Shown piece after piece: positions 7,604-17,002 of a stretch of DNA of 46,031 nucleotides. Position numbers and translations under genes: made by a program. Where the stretch lies: positions 1 to 46,031 of the forward strand of contig CAZRIE010000022.1 of NCBI GenBank assembly GCA_964600075.1, read 5' to 3'. The DNA is from CAZRIE01 sp964600075. GTDB taxonomy: Bacteria; Bacteroidota; Bacteroidia; Flavobacteriales; Flavobacteriaceae. The notes beneath the pieces are model-generated. The model did not search any database and was not told where the DNA came from. It saw only the letters and a list, made by a program, of their open reading frames with translations. The number at the start of each line of letters is the position of its first letter. Position 1 is the first letter of the stretch.

Positions 7604-10600
7604 TCATTCTCGTTTAACCCACTCCACACTATTTTTCAAAATGGTTTTGTAGGCCTCATGCCCATGCGCCCTTTCATCATGGCCCAAAGTATTCCCAATT
7701 ATTTTCGCATTGGGATGCTTCACGACCCAGACCGCCGGAAATTCTTCACCCGATTCTAATCCCCTCCCAACCGCGAGCACTTCAACCTCGGTGCCTTCTG
7801 GGTCTTTTTCCCATCGATATAGCTCATCGACTATTCTAAATTTAGATGGAACACCCCTCATTATCGGATGATTCGGTTTTATTACACGTACTTCAAATTC
7901 TTGTAACTTTTCATGGGATTTGGATCCCCCGCCAACAAGTTGCTTATTGTACTCGGGCCAGTCTAACCAATTATACCACGTACTCGGATGAAAGATGAGC
8001 ATATTCATGTTGCCCTTATTCACCCTTGTCATAATGGCCTCCCTCGTGTTCAAATCGATGGCCTTGTTGTTGCAAACGTATAAAATATCAGTGCTCGGAA
8101 CCCATGATCCGAACTCCGCAGAACTTTCCGTATAGGTCACGGAATTCTTCCCATTTTCACTGAGCAATTTTCCATCTTGAATTCCGAAGAACTTTAAAAA
8201 ATCATGTGAGCCACCACCGCCCATCATCGAAACCCTTGGGGTATCTTTGTCTTCAGAAAGATAGGTGCCCGGTGCATTTACGATAATAACACCTTGCATC
8301 AAACGCCAATGACCTGGGAAGGTGCATACAAATGGATAGCGGCCTGGTGTATCCGGTAATTTGAAAATAATGGATTCCGAGACTCCGGGGTCCAACATTT
8401 TGCTAGCGCCCAAAACGTAACGGGAGTTGGGTACATAATCCATTTTTGCTGCTTCAGGGTCTTTAAGAAATTCATCGACCACCTTTCCGAAAGTGTCCAA
8501 ACTCCCCGCTTTTAAAACGACTAGGTTGTGTGGCATTTGATCTTTGTTGTTTAATACAATTTCTACTTTTTGACCGGCAGTGGCATATAGAATTTTCTTA
8601 TCATAGGCCATCTGTTGGTTGACTGTATTAAGGGTAAACTTAATGTCGGCTTCCGTCTTTTCTATCTTTCCAATGCCAACATCAATATGTTGTCGTCCGC
8701 TTTCGTTATGGCAAAATACGGCTATCGTGTTTTTCCCTTTTTTAAAGAGCTTTCCTTTTTCGGCATCCAGTTTTTTAAACTTATAATTGGCAGTATACCC
8801 TTCTTCGGCCAAAAGTAATTTTCCGTTTACATAGACCTCATAATTTTCATCGTGTAAAATTTTGACAATAGGTTCTGTAATTTCTTTGGAAATGTTAACT
8901 ACTCGTCGCAACCAAATATCCGGTTTAGTCCATTTGGTTTTTGCATTTTCTGTGTCGGTACCGCCAAATATAGAAGGCCCTTTGCTCCAGTTGGAGTCAT
9001 CAAAATCTTCTGCGAACCAATTGTCGGCAGGTTGTTCTTCTGTATAAGTCCAATTTGCATTCCCTTCCTCGCCAGATGGAACGATCATCGCTACCGACTT
9101 AGGATCTACGAATTCATTGTTCAATTCACCATTGTAAACCTTTAAGCCAGCATTCAACCATTTATCTGATGTATTAACTTCATCATTTGACATTAGGACT
9201 ATTGCTTTTGACAAAGCGTTTGTTTCGGGTAATTCCCCCGCCCTTAATAAGGCGGCCAATCGTAAATGCAGATTGGAACTGGCCAATAGTCTTGAATTCA
9301 AAAGTTGCTGACTGCCTTCTTCTGTGTCTGGCAATAGTGCTAAGGCCGCACGTTGTGCGCCATAATTTCCATTGGTCAAATTATAGGTTACTGCATCGTT
9401 GGCTTCTTTGTTGTTTCCACTTAAGGCACCCAAGCCATCAAGTGTCCATAAAGCGTGCAAAGCTGTTTCACTATTTTCGGTCAGTTTTATTAAATCAGGA
9501 ATAAGTTCTATTTTCTTTTCTTCAACAATGAGTCTTTGGGCAGTAATTCTCCAGAACATATTAGCACTTCGCATTGCTTCTATCAAGCCCTCATTGTCAG
9601 TTGGGTCTAAGGTTTCGATATCGTCGTCATCTACATCTTCATGCTTTATAATATAGATTCTACCGTGACCCTTGTCGCGATTTGGATTCAAATGTGCATT
9701 GCCTTCGCCTTTATCATCGTTCCAAATTTGGTTTTCCATTCCGCGTTTATCTGGATTGTGTTGAATTACGGGATTGTACCAATCGGCAACCCATAAGTTT
9801 CCGTCGGGCCCTGTTTCCGTAAATACCGGAGCCGTCCAAGCATCGGTACTTGCAAAAATGTTACCGCCGTCTTCTTCAACATAGCCCGCGCCTTTTTTTA
9901 CAATTTTCGCCAAATGCACCAAATGACCGGTCGGTTCATTGACATACATCTGGTTTTGGTATTTTTCAGGATAATTTCTGGCCGTATAAAAATTGGCTCC
10001 GGAGGCTGCAGTATAGCCTCCCCTGACATCAACCTGCTGCAGAGGAATGGTATCGGGGCTAAAAATTTCGTAGTGCCCTTGAATGAAATCTGAATCGATG
10101 GCCCACGAAGGTTTTTTATCCAAATAACTATAATGTTTTAAAGGAATGCCGACATAACAGGCATGGTTATTATTCGCCGTTGAGCCGAATATTTCAAAAT
10201 TTTCGTTAAAACCGAGTCCCCAAGTATTATTGTTGAATTGCCCAACCGGCTCAAAATAGGAACCATCTTTGGCAAAACGATACACCCCCATTTTAAAACT
10301 TACGTTTTTGTCTTGAAATTGATTCTCAAAGCCAGAATATCCGACCGACCCCCAAATCATATTGTCGATCCCATAATGTAAGCTTGAAGGACCTGCATGG
10401 GTATCCCAAATACCAAAACCATCAAAAAGAACGGTACGCTTATCCATTTTATCATTCCCATTAGTATCTTCAAGAAATACCATATTCGGGGCTTGTGCTA
10501 CAATAATACCTCCTTTTACTTTCGTAATTCCCGTGGTCATGCTCTGCTTAGTAGCAAATTCGGTGAACTTGTCAGCTTTGCTGTCGCCGGTAGTGTCTTC

Positions 10601-10930
10601 ACAAATCGTTATTCGGTCCCCACCTACATCATTACTCAGATCATGCGGATAATCTTGCGACTGTACGACCCACAGTCTACCGCTTTCATCCCAAGTGAAA
10701 GCAATCGGATTGATAATATTGGGTTCGGCCGCAAACAGCTCCGCTTCAAAACCTTCGGGAAGTTGTATGTGCTTTTGTGAATCTTCAGGGCTCAAAGGAT
10801 TTTGAATTCTTGGTTCTTCGCCCGTATATGTTAAAACAGGTGGCTTTACTTTGGTCTCTAAACAAGCCGTTATTAGAATAACTATACAAAAAAGAGCTAA
10901 TTGGTAAAAGGTTGATTTTTTCATGAGCAT
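7604..10930 (-). CDS. Lipoprotein: propeller-HEAT-jelly roll-azurin-ThuA fusion
   Basis: 1108-residue lipoprotein (lipobox LITAC, Cys23). Domains in order: a PVC-type membrane-bound-dehydrogenase beta-propeller (about 50-430) with D-rich EDTTGDSKAD and EDTNGNDKMD loops; helical HEAT-like repeats (about 440-600); a galactose-binding-like jelly roll (about 610-760) with WLRR and YVNGK; a cupredoxin (about 765-888) with His801, Cys869, His874 and Met878 in exact azurin spacing (C-x4-H-x3-M); and a ThuA-like amidotransferase-fold domain (about 898-1108). Related proteins usually end in cytochrome c; here a blue-copper domain takes that place. It likely oxidises a sugar or alcohol at the cell surface and passes electrons to copper. 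The start may be the ATG two codons in (MKKST). It sits between the cupin and PHP genes of the same operon. Confidence 0.82.
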   Translation of the reverse strand: MLMKKSTFYQLALFCIVILITACLETKVKPPVLTYTGEEPRIQNPLSPEDSQKHIQLPEGFEAELFAAEPNIINPIAFTWDESGRLWVVQSQDYPHDLSNDVGGDRITICEDTTGDSKADKFTEFATKQSMTTGITKVKGGIIVAQAPNMVFLEDTNGNDKMDKRTVLFDGFGIWDTHAGPSSLHYGIDNMIWGSVGYSGFENQFQDKNVSFKMGVYRFAKDGSYFEPVGQFNNNTWGLGFNENFEIFGSTANNNHACYVGIPLKHYSYLDKKPSWAIDSDFIQGHYEIFSPDTIPLQQVDVRGGYTAASGANFYTARNYPEKYQNQMYVNEPTGHLVHLAKIVKKGAGYVEEDGGNIFASTDAWTAPVFTETGPDGNLWVADWYNPVIQHNPDKRGMENQIWNDDKGEGNAHLNPNRDKGHGRIYIIKHEDVDDDDIETLDPTDNEGLIEAMRSANMFWRITAQRLIVEEKKIELIPDLIKLTENSETALHALWTLDGLGALSGNNKEANDAVTYNLTNGNYGAQRAALALLPDTEEGSQQLLNSRLLASSNLHLRLAALLRAGELPETNALSKAIVLMSNDEVNTSDKWLNAGLKVYNGELNNEFVDPKSVAMIVPSGEEGNANWTYTEEQPADNWFAEDFDDSNWSKGPSIFGGTDTENAKTKWTKPDIWLRRVVNISKEITEPIVKILHDENYEVYVNGKLLLAEEGYTANYKFKKLDAEKGKLFKKGKNTIAVFCHNESGRQHIDVGIGKIEKTEADIKFTLNTVNQQMAYDKKILYATAGQKVEIVLNNKDQMPHNLVVLKAGSLDTFGKVVDEFLKDPEAAKMDYVPNSRYVLGASKMLDPGVSESIIFKLPDTPGRYPFVCTFPGHWRLMQGVIIVNAPGTYLSEDKDTPRVSMMGGGGSHDFLKFFGIQDGKLLSENGKNSVTYTESSAEFGSWVPSTDILYVCNNKAIDLNTREAIMTRVNKGNMNMLIFHPSTWYNWLDWPEYNKQLVGGGSKSHEKLQEFEVRVIKPNHPIMRGVPSKFRIVDELYRWEKDPEGTEVEVLAVGRGLESGEEFPAVWVVKHPNAKIIGNTLGHDERAHGHEAYKTILKNSVEWVKRE

Positions 10931-10953
10931 ATCTTATGATGGGGACTTCTTAA

Positions 10954-11355
10954 CTATCGATATTTAGAATAAGGCAGTTCTTGACTTACATCTACAGTTC
11001 CAGCTTCCCAACCTTCCTGAGGGGATAAAATTGCTAGAAATTCCAGTTCTCCCTTCCCTCCGTTGAAAGTGGCATGAACCACATCTGAGGAGATGAAAAC
11101 AGATTCCCCAGCATTTAATAACTGCATTTCATTTTCAATCCATTGTTCCGCCGTTCCGTTTAAAACATAAAGAATTTCATTCATTTCGGGATGTTTGTGA
11201 AATGTATGGCCTTCCCCTTTTTTGACGACCACTTTTACCATAAAACAGTCGCCTTGTTGTATCAATTCTGGGTGATAATGCCAATAGTGCTCACGCCCAA
11301 AAACCTTTTCGTACATCAGGTCTTGCTTTTTGACAAACTTCCAGTTCTTGTTCAT
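10954..11355 (-). CDS. Cupin-domain protein
   Basis: 133-residue single-domain cupin. The metal site is visible: motif 1 GHTFHKHPEMNEILYVLNG gives His53, His55 and Glu60, and motif 2 supplies His94 in SSDVVHATFNGG. No signal peptide, so cytoplasmic. Such small cupins bind Fe, Mn or Ni and act as isomerases, dioxygenases or sugar-binding regulators, so the reaction cannot be named. The ATG at 11355 is chosen; a TTG two codons upstream also keeps the frame open. It lies between the PEP-hydrolase-like gene and the azurin fusion in a co-directional run, suggesting a metabolic step in the same pathway. Confidence 0.82.
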   Translation of the reverse strand: MNKNWKFVKKQDLMYEKVFGREHYWHYHPELIQQGDCFMVKVVVKKGEGHTFHKHPEMNEILYVLNGTAEQWIENEMQLLNAGESVFISSDVVHATFNGGKGELEFLAILSPQEGWEAGTVDVSQELPYSKYR

Positions 11356-11393
11356 AGTCAAATTACATTAAGGCCAAAAAATGAATTATACGT

Positions 11394-12254
11394 TTACAAA
11401 GTCAATGCCTTGAACTCTTTGGTCAAATTCGTCAAGGAAGCCTCTACGCCCATTCTTTCCAGCGAGGAAGCACCCACAAAACCATGGAGTCCGTTTACGT
11501 GCTCCAATGCATAGCGTACATCTTCCGGAGTATTGATTGGTCCTCCGTGTGCCAAGAAAAAGACGTTGTTATTTACTTTTTTTACGGCATCGACGATGGC
11601 CTGTGTTCTTTCTAAAGCTGCGTCCATAGAAACTGTTGCCCCTGTAACACCTATAGACCCACCAACCGTTGTGCCCACATGTGCTATAATTGCATCGGCA
11701 CCGGCATCTGCCATTTGCACGGCTTCCTCTGGTTTAGCGACATAAACAATGGAAAATAAGTCCATTTTGGTTGCCAGTCGAATCATTTCAACTTCTTTTT
11801 GAAAACTCATACCGGTTTCTTCCAATACGTTTCTGAAATGCCCATCTATAATACAATGCGTTGGAAAGTTATTGACTCCTGAGAACCCCATATCCTTAAC
11901 TTTTCCTAAAAAATGCCACATTCTCCTTCGTGGATCACTACCATGAACACCACAGATAACCGGGATTTCCTCAACCACGGGAAGTACCTCAAACTCTCCT
12001 ATTTCCATAGCCACAGCATTTGCGTCGCCGTAGGCCATCATGCCTGCTGTTGAACCATGTCCCGACATTCTAAACCTTCCTGAATTATAAATAATCAGCA
12101 GGTCTGCACCACCTTTTTCTATGAATTTGGCGCTAATACCCGTGCCTGCCCCAGCTGCAATGATTGCCTTGTTCTGATCTAAAGTGGCTTGCAATCGATC
12201 TCTCACTTCTTGTTTGGTATAGGGGTTTCCTATTCCTGTCCATTGATTTGGCAT
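11394..12254 (-). CDS. PEP-hydrolase-like TIM-barrel protein (Tm-1 C-terminal type)
   Basis: 286-residue cytoplasmic protein of the phosphoenolpyruvate hydrolase/TIM-br_sig_trns family. Characteristic stretches are AAGAGTGISAKFIEKGGADL, YNSGRFRMSGHGS, VCGVHGSDPRRR, GVNNFPT, IIAHVGTTVGGSIG and a closing FVGASSLERM phosphate-cup-like strand. It follows the Tm-1-like ATP-binding gene by 21 bases. In plant and fungal Tm-1 proteins the same two domains are fused in this order, so the two products probably act together. No reaction is firmly established for the family. Confidence 0.85.
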   Translation of the reverse strand: MPNQWTGIGNPYTKQEVRDRLQATLDQNKAIIAAGAGTGISAKFIEKGGADLLIIYNSGRFRMSGHGSTAGMMAYGDANAVAMEIGEFEVLPVVEEIPVICGVHGSDPRRRMWHFLGKVKDMGFSGVNNFPTHCIIDGHFRNVLEETGMSFQKEVEMIRLATKMDLFSIVYVAKPEEAVQMADAGADAIIAHVGTTVGGSIGVTGATVSMDAALERTQAIVDAVKKVNNNVFFLAHGGPINTPEDVRYALEHVNGLHGFVGASSLERMGVEASLTNLTKEFKALTL

Positions 12255-12275
12255 TATCTCTTTTATTTTTTTAGA

Positions 12276-13511
12276 TTATTTTTCCAATAGTTCTAACAAT
12301 GATTTTATAGCCTGTTCTGCAAAATCAATTGTATTTATGTTCGCTTGCACCTCTACAACTCCAATGGAACCGCTAAGGTTTTCTTTTATTGAGCGGAATA
12401 AAACTGCGTCGATATCGGGGCTATAAAAATCGCCTCCTTCTGCGCTAATTTTTGAAATTCCCCCTAAAGGCAATAAAACAGTTACTGGGCCAGCTGACCT
12501 ATTTAATTTTTCAGCCAAAGTTTTTCCCAATATTTCGTTTTCGGCTGCATTAGTTCGCATTAGCGTAACATCGGGAGCCCAACTAAATAAATGTCTATCC
12601 TGATATTTCCTAGGAACCGTATCTAGAGCTCCAAAATTTACCATATCTAAACAACCAGGAACTACGACTTGTGGAATACCCATCTTGGCTGCCGCTTCTA
12701 AACGATTTGGACCGGCACTACAAATTCCTCTACACAGATCATCTGCCAATTCGGTAGTAGTTAAATCTAAAATCGCATCAAAACAGCCATCCAAAGCCAG
12801 TGACTCCATTGTTTTTCCTCCTGTGCCCACGGCGTGAAAGGAAAGCACGTCGTAGTTTTTCGCTTTCAATAATTCGGTACAATGATCTGCACAAAGTGTG
12901 GTATTCCCAAAAACACTTATGGCAATAGTTCCAGAATTTTCTTTTTCCTCTGATATGGAAGCATCCATCATTCCGCAAATGGCACCGGCCGCTTGCCGTA
13001 TCAATATCCTACTTATTGCGTTTAAGCCATTGACATCGACCACCGAAGGCATCAGTACGATATCCTTGTCTCTAATGGCCTCTGAAAGATCTTTAGTCGC
13101 CAAAGTGCTCAAACATAATTTAGGAATTCCAAAGGGAACGGACCGCATAGCAGTGATGGCCATATAGGTACCACCACCACCACCCATTCCAATTATGCCA
13201 TCGAGTTTTCTCTGAGAACATAGACCTTCAATAATTTTAGCCGCTCCTCCGGCCATAATTTCAAGGGCTTTTCCTCGGTCGGCAGATTTTCGTAGTTCTG
13301 AAATATCCGAACCGCCGGCCTCCGCCACTTGTTCTGAATTAAAATCTATTTTAAACTCGGTCGTAGACTCAAAAATTCCAGTATTCAGCGTAACTATCTC
13401 AACATCTTTTTCTTTTAAGCTGGAATAGAGATAGCCAAAGTCTTCACCTTTGGTGTCAAAACACCCTATTACAACTACACTTTTGGGCTTGTATTTATTG
13501 GATGTGGACAT
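12276..13511 (-). CDS. Tm-1-like ATP-binding protein (UPF0261)
   Basis: 411 residues, the usual size for UPF0261. The N-terminal VVVIGCFDTKGEDFGYL (13-29), the glycine-rich GIIGMGGGGGTYMA loop, STLATKD, VFGNTTLCADHC, HAVGTGGKTMESL and the C-terminal VLLPLGGISKI are typical of the ATP-binding N-terminal half of tomato Tm-1. No signal peptide. It is located 10 bases after the SGNH-propeller-cytochrome gene and directly before the TIM-barrel partner. The biochemical activity of bacterial members is unknown; by context it belongs to catabolism of a small molecule produced by the flanking periplasmic oxidoreductases. Confidence 0.88.
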   Translation of the reverse strand: MSTSNKYKPKSVVVIGCFDTKGEDFGYLYSSLKEKDVEIVTLNTGIFESTTEFKIDFNSEQVAEAGGSDISELRKSADRGKALEIMAGGAAKIIEGLCSQRKLDGIIGMGGGGGTYMAITAMRSVPFGIPKLCLSTLATKDLSEAIRDKDIVLMPSVVDVNGLNAISRILIRQAAGAICGMMDASISEEKENSGTIAISVFGNTTLCADHCTELLKAKNYDVLSFHAVGTGGKTMESLALDGCFDAILDLTTTELADDLCRGICSAGPNRLEAAAKMGIPQVVVPGCLDMVNFGALDTVPRKYQDRHLFSWAPDVTLMRTNAAENEILGKTLAEKLNRSAGPVTVLLPLGGISKISAEGGDFYSPDIDAVLFRSIKENLSGSIGVVEVQANINTIDFAEQAIKSLLELLEK

Positions 13512-13521
13512 TTTTAATTAA

Positions 13522-16500
13522 TCACTTCATCGGATGTTCTTTCAGTAATTCCGCGGGAGAATAGAACCCTTCTTTATCCTTAGTTGCCTCTCTCACTTTT
13601 TTTACCAATTCGGACGAAATAGGTCCGGCTTTATTACCAAATGCATTTCGCACAAAAGTCAATACAGATGCCACTTCCTCATCATTCAACATGCCACCGT
13701 AAGGAGTCATCGGTACTTGACCCGGATAGGTTTTCCCCATCAATTCTAAAGGCCCCATAAGGCCGTGTAAGGTGAGTTTAATGAGTCTTTCTTCATTCCC
13801 CGTTACCCATGGAGATTTTGCAAGTGGCGGAAACTGTGATGCGCTAAGACCCAAACCATCTGATTGATGGCAGGTTACGCAGAAGCCTTCACGGTTATAG
13901 ATTTCTTCACCACTGACGAACAATTTTTTCGAGGCACCTTCCAAATCGGTTTTTGTGCCACGCTCAGGATCCTGCCCAACATTTACACCCTGAATATGGG
14001 CCAGTGCAGCTTCAAATGGTTTTTCCATCCAACTGTCTAACGGCATATCTCCTGCTACTTCTAAGATGCGCAAGCCCTTTTCTTTGTCGAGCCACGAAGC
14101 AGTTACAAGCGCTTCTAAACGTACACGTGGATTTTCATCCCGAGCAGCAGCCATTAACAAATCTACTTGGTTGTCGATTTGGTGACCTGAATACCGCAAT
14201 ACTTTGACCGCAGCGGCACGCGCCCTAAAGTCCTTAGCATTTAAAAGCTGATTCAACAAATCAGCATCTACTTGGTCCAAACCCCAAGTAACCCATAGAG
14301 CTTCTAAAAGATGGTGCTCATATCGTGAATCATTTTTATCTAAAGCGTTGACCCATTCAACTAACGTAGCCAATACTGCTTCAGAATCTCTAGCTCGTAA
14401 TTCTCTTTTGGTTCGATACCGTGTTCTAAATTCGGTAAGTTTCAAATTATCGAGTAATTCTTCGATACTTGCGTCTGCTACTTTAGCTGGCTCAACCAAA
14501 GGTCGTGATGGATAGGTGATTCGATAAATTCGCCCATGCACATGGTCACGTAAAGGGTCTCTGGCGTTGTGCTGCATATGGCCTACCAAAACATTGTGCC
14601 AATCAATTAAATACAACGAACCGTCAGGGGCAAACTCCATATCCACAGGTCTAAAATTTGTGTCTGTTGAAGTAACCAAATCTTGCCGATGCTTGCTTAC
14701 AAAACCCGAACTATTAGGGTCATCAACCATGGTATGTTGCTTGGTGCCCAAAAAACCAATAGTATTATTGATAATCAAATCGCCTTGAACTTCATCAGGA
14801 AAATGACGACTTGAAATAAACTCGAGCCCCGAGGTGGGTCGTACACGATGTTCTTTCTGTATTAAATTTTCGGGTAACGGGTTGGCTTGCCCGTAGCGCG
14901 ATTTAATAGTTCCTGGTGTCATCCAAGTCATGTCGGGCCCAGATGTATGAGCGAAAAAGGGTTGCCCCCAATCATCGAAGGCAATGCCCCACGGATTAGG
15001 AATAGGAAGTTGCGCTGTTCGTTCTAAATAATGGCGTTGCGGGCTATAGCGGTAAAAACCTCCATTGGTTGCACGAACGGGTCCGTAAGCGGTCTCTATA
15101 TTAGTGTGTAAAAACACCCCTTCACCCATGTAGATTGCCCCGGAAGGATCGGACGCAAAAGCCCCAGCAGTATGATGGGTATCGTGGTCGTCGAAACCGC
15201 TTAAGATGATTTCTTTTTCATCTGCTTTGTCGTCACCATCCGTATCTTTTAGTAACACAAGATTGGTGCCTTGGGAAACATAAACCCCCTCAGGAGCAAA
15301 TTCGAAGCCAATAGTCAAATTTAAATCGTCAACAAAAGTGGTTTGCTTGTCCGCTTTTCCATCCTTATCGGTATCCTCTAATATAATCAGCTTGTCTTGG
15401 GGTTTGCTATCTCCTGGTTTGTAATGAGGATAGGAGGGCATCACCCCGACCCAAAGCCTTCCTTTATTATCAAAGGAGAGTTGAACCGGATTCGCTAAAT
15501 CGGGAAATTCTTTTTCCGAAGCGAAGAGTTCTATTTTGTATCCAGGAGCAACCTTAATTCTATCTAAGGCATCTTGTCCATATTTATACCCATCTTCAAC
15601 ATTGCCCATGCCATCATCGTAATTTGATTTTACAGGGGGAAGCGTTCTTGTTTTCGCATCTGCGGCGGCAAGGTCAAAGCTTTTACCTTGAGCCGTTTCC
15701 CATATCGCCGTATCACGAATGGCGGTCATTTGGTTTATTTTCTCCTTCTCAAAGGGATAGTTGTCCGGACCAAAAGGATCATAACGACGGCCCCAAGCAT
15801 GAACACCGTTAGGAAGTTTTATTTCATTGTGCCAAAACCAGTTTTTTTCCATAACAGCTTCGTGGACTAATTCACTGGGTACTTCGTTCGAAATAGCTGT
15901 TTTTCCGAAAATATCATCAGCCAGAAGTTTGGCAAATTTTCGATAACCTTCATCGTTTAACTGAAAACCATCTGCAGTAATGGCATTTTCTAAATTCATC
16001 CATTCCGCGCTTGGTGTAAAAGCATCTACGAATGGAACGTTATTTTTAGCAGCTACTTCGCGTATGGCTTCGGTATACAGTTTAAGGTTTTTGTTTTCCT
16101 CGACACCGTTGGGCAAATCCATTTTAGACGACAAATCCTCAAATGCAATGGGTGAAACCAAAACCAACTCTGCCGAAGTTTCCCCGTTATATTTCTGTTT
16201 TTGGGAATGTTCGATAAAAGCCTGAAGCTCATCCTTGAAATTTTGCAATCCCGCTTCACCTTCAAAGGATTCATTGTATCCGAAGAAAGCTAGAATTACA
16301 TCCGCACCTAAATTGGTCAACCATTCATCCTCGGCCGGAAAAAAACCGATACTTCCCGATTTGTTTCCTAGCTCATTTTGATGAAATTTTTCCGCTCCAG
16401 GAAAAGCCCATGGCAACTTTCTTGAAGAATGAGGTCGGAAACCAGGTGTATTCCCTGGGTCAGCCATATTACGAATGAACAATGTACTATCAGGATATCG

Positions 16501-16692
16501 CAAATGCATTTCAGTTTCAAAATGCCCGAAATTCAGCATTCTTGAGCCAAGATTATTTCCTATCAAGACAATATGAGAGTTATTTTTTAATTCTAATAGG
16601 CCGTTTTCTTTATGGTTACAACTATACAGTGCGATGACCAACAAAAGTGATATCAGAACCTTTCCGTTCGCGACTTTTTTAATTAAGCTCAT
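13522..16692 (-). CDS. Lipoprotein: SGNH-propeller-HEAT-cytochrome c fusion
   Basis: 1056-residue lipoprotein (lipobox ALYSC, Cys25). The N-terminal SGNH-like domain (about 38-265) has IVLIGNNLGSRM where a GDS Ser motif is expected, FFGYNES (136-142) at block III, and ADGFQLND (240-247) where the catalytic DxxH would be, with Gln244 in place of His. The esterase function is therefore doubtful. Next come a PVC-type dehydrogenase propeller (about 375-730) with EDTDKDGKAD and KDTDGDDKAD loops, HEAT-like repeats (about 740-900), and a cytochrome c domain (about 920-1025) with CVTCH (938-942) and Met995 as likely sixth ligand. It is the first gene of the minus-strand operon and divergent from the ThuA gene. 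It probably oxidises a carbohydrate and passes electrons through the heme. Confidence 0.85.
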   Translation of the reverse strand: MSLIKKVANGKVLISLLLVIALYSCNHKENGLLELKNNSHIVLIGNNLGSRMLNFGHFETEMHLRYPDSTLFIRNMADPGNTPGFRPHSSRKLPWAFPGAEKFHQNELGNKSGSIGFFPAEDEWLTNLGADVILAFFGYNESFEGEAGLQNFKDELQAFIEHSQKQKYNGETSAELVLVSPIAFEDLSSKMDLPNGVEENKNLKLYTEAIREVAAKNNVPFVDAFTPSAEWMNLENAITADGFQLNDEGYRKFAKLLADDIFGKTAISNEVPSELVHEAVMEKNWFWHNEIKLPNGVHAWGRRYDPFGPDNYPFEKEKINQMTAIRDTAIWETAQGKSFDLAAADAKTRTLPPVKSNYDDGMGNVEDGYKYGQDALDRIKVAPGYKIELFASEKEFPDLANPVQLSFDNKGRLWVGVMPSYPHYKPGDSKPQDKLIILEDTDKDGKADKQTTFVDDLNLTIGFEFAPEGVYVSQGTNLVLLKDTDGDDKADEKEIILSGFDDHDTHHTAGAFASDPSGAIYMGEGVFLHTNIETAYGPVRATNGGFYRYSPQRHYLERTAQLPIPNPWGIAFDDWGQPFFAHTSGPDMTWMTPGTIKSRYGQANPLPENLIQKEHRVRPTSGLEFISSRHFPDEVQGDLIINNTIGFLGTKQHTMVDDPNSSGFVSKHRQDLVTSTDTNFRPVDMEFAPDGSLYLIDWHNVLVGHMQHNARDPLRDHVHGRIYRITYPSRPLVEPAKVADASIEELLDNLKLTEFRTRYRTKRELRARDSEAVLATLVEWVNALDKNDSRYEHHLLEALWVTWGLDQVDADLLNQLLNAKDFRARAAAVKVLRYSGHQIDNQVDLLMAAARDENPRVRLEALVTASWLDKEKGLRILEVAGDMPLDSWMEKPFEAALAHIQGVNVGQDPERGTKTDLEGASKKLFVSGEEIYNREGFCVTCHQSDGLGLSASQFPPLAKSPWVTGNEERLIKLTLHGLMGPLELMGKTYPGQVPMTPYGGMLNDEEVASVLTFVRNAFGNKAGPISSELVKKVREATKDKEGFYSPAELLKEHPMK

Positions 16693-16710
16693 GATTTTAT
16701 ATGTAATTAA

Positions 16711-16728
16711 TTGAAATTGAAATTGAAA
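16711..16728. repeat. Three tandem TTGAAA hexamers
   Basis: Three exact copies of TTGAAA in a row, followed by a degenerate fourth (TTAAAT), ending 19 bases upstream of the SGNH-propeller-cytochrome start codon. They would lie in the 5' leader or core promoter of the minus-strand operon. Either chance AT-rich sequence or a slippage-prone element. Confidence 0.6.
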
Positions 16729-17002
16729 TTAAATCGGATTCTTTATCGGTTATTCATAAAGATAATAGATGATTTGGTAACCTGAAATAAGAATAGTGAA
16801 GCTAGGTATTGAAATTTCGATTTGGGAATGAATATTTTAAAGCTTATCATCGATGAAATTTATGAAATTTTATTGGGTACTAGAAATCTAAGTTTATAAA
16901 ACATGCGTCCCCTTCAAATTTAAATCTATTTGATGATTAAAGGTTAATACTTTTTTGCCTTATGTTGATTGAAATATGACTTTATTGAGAAATTTCAAGG
17001 GT

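Noticed and set aside
10397..10780. 127-codon plus-strand frame
   Set aside because: Antisense to the propeller domain of the azurin fusion; no start context or domain.
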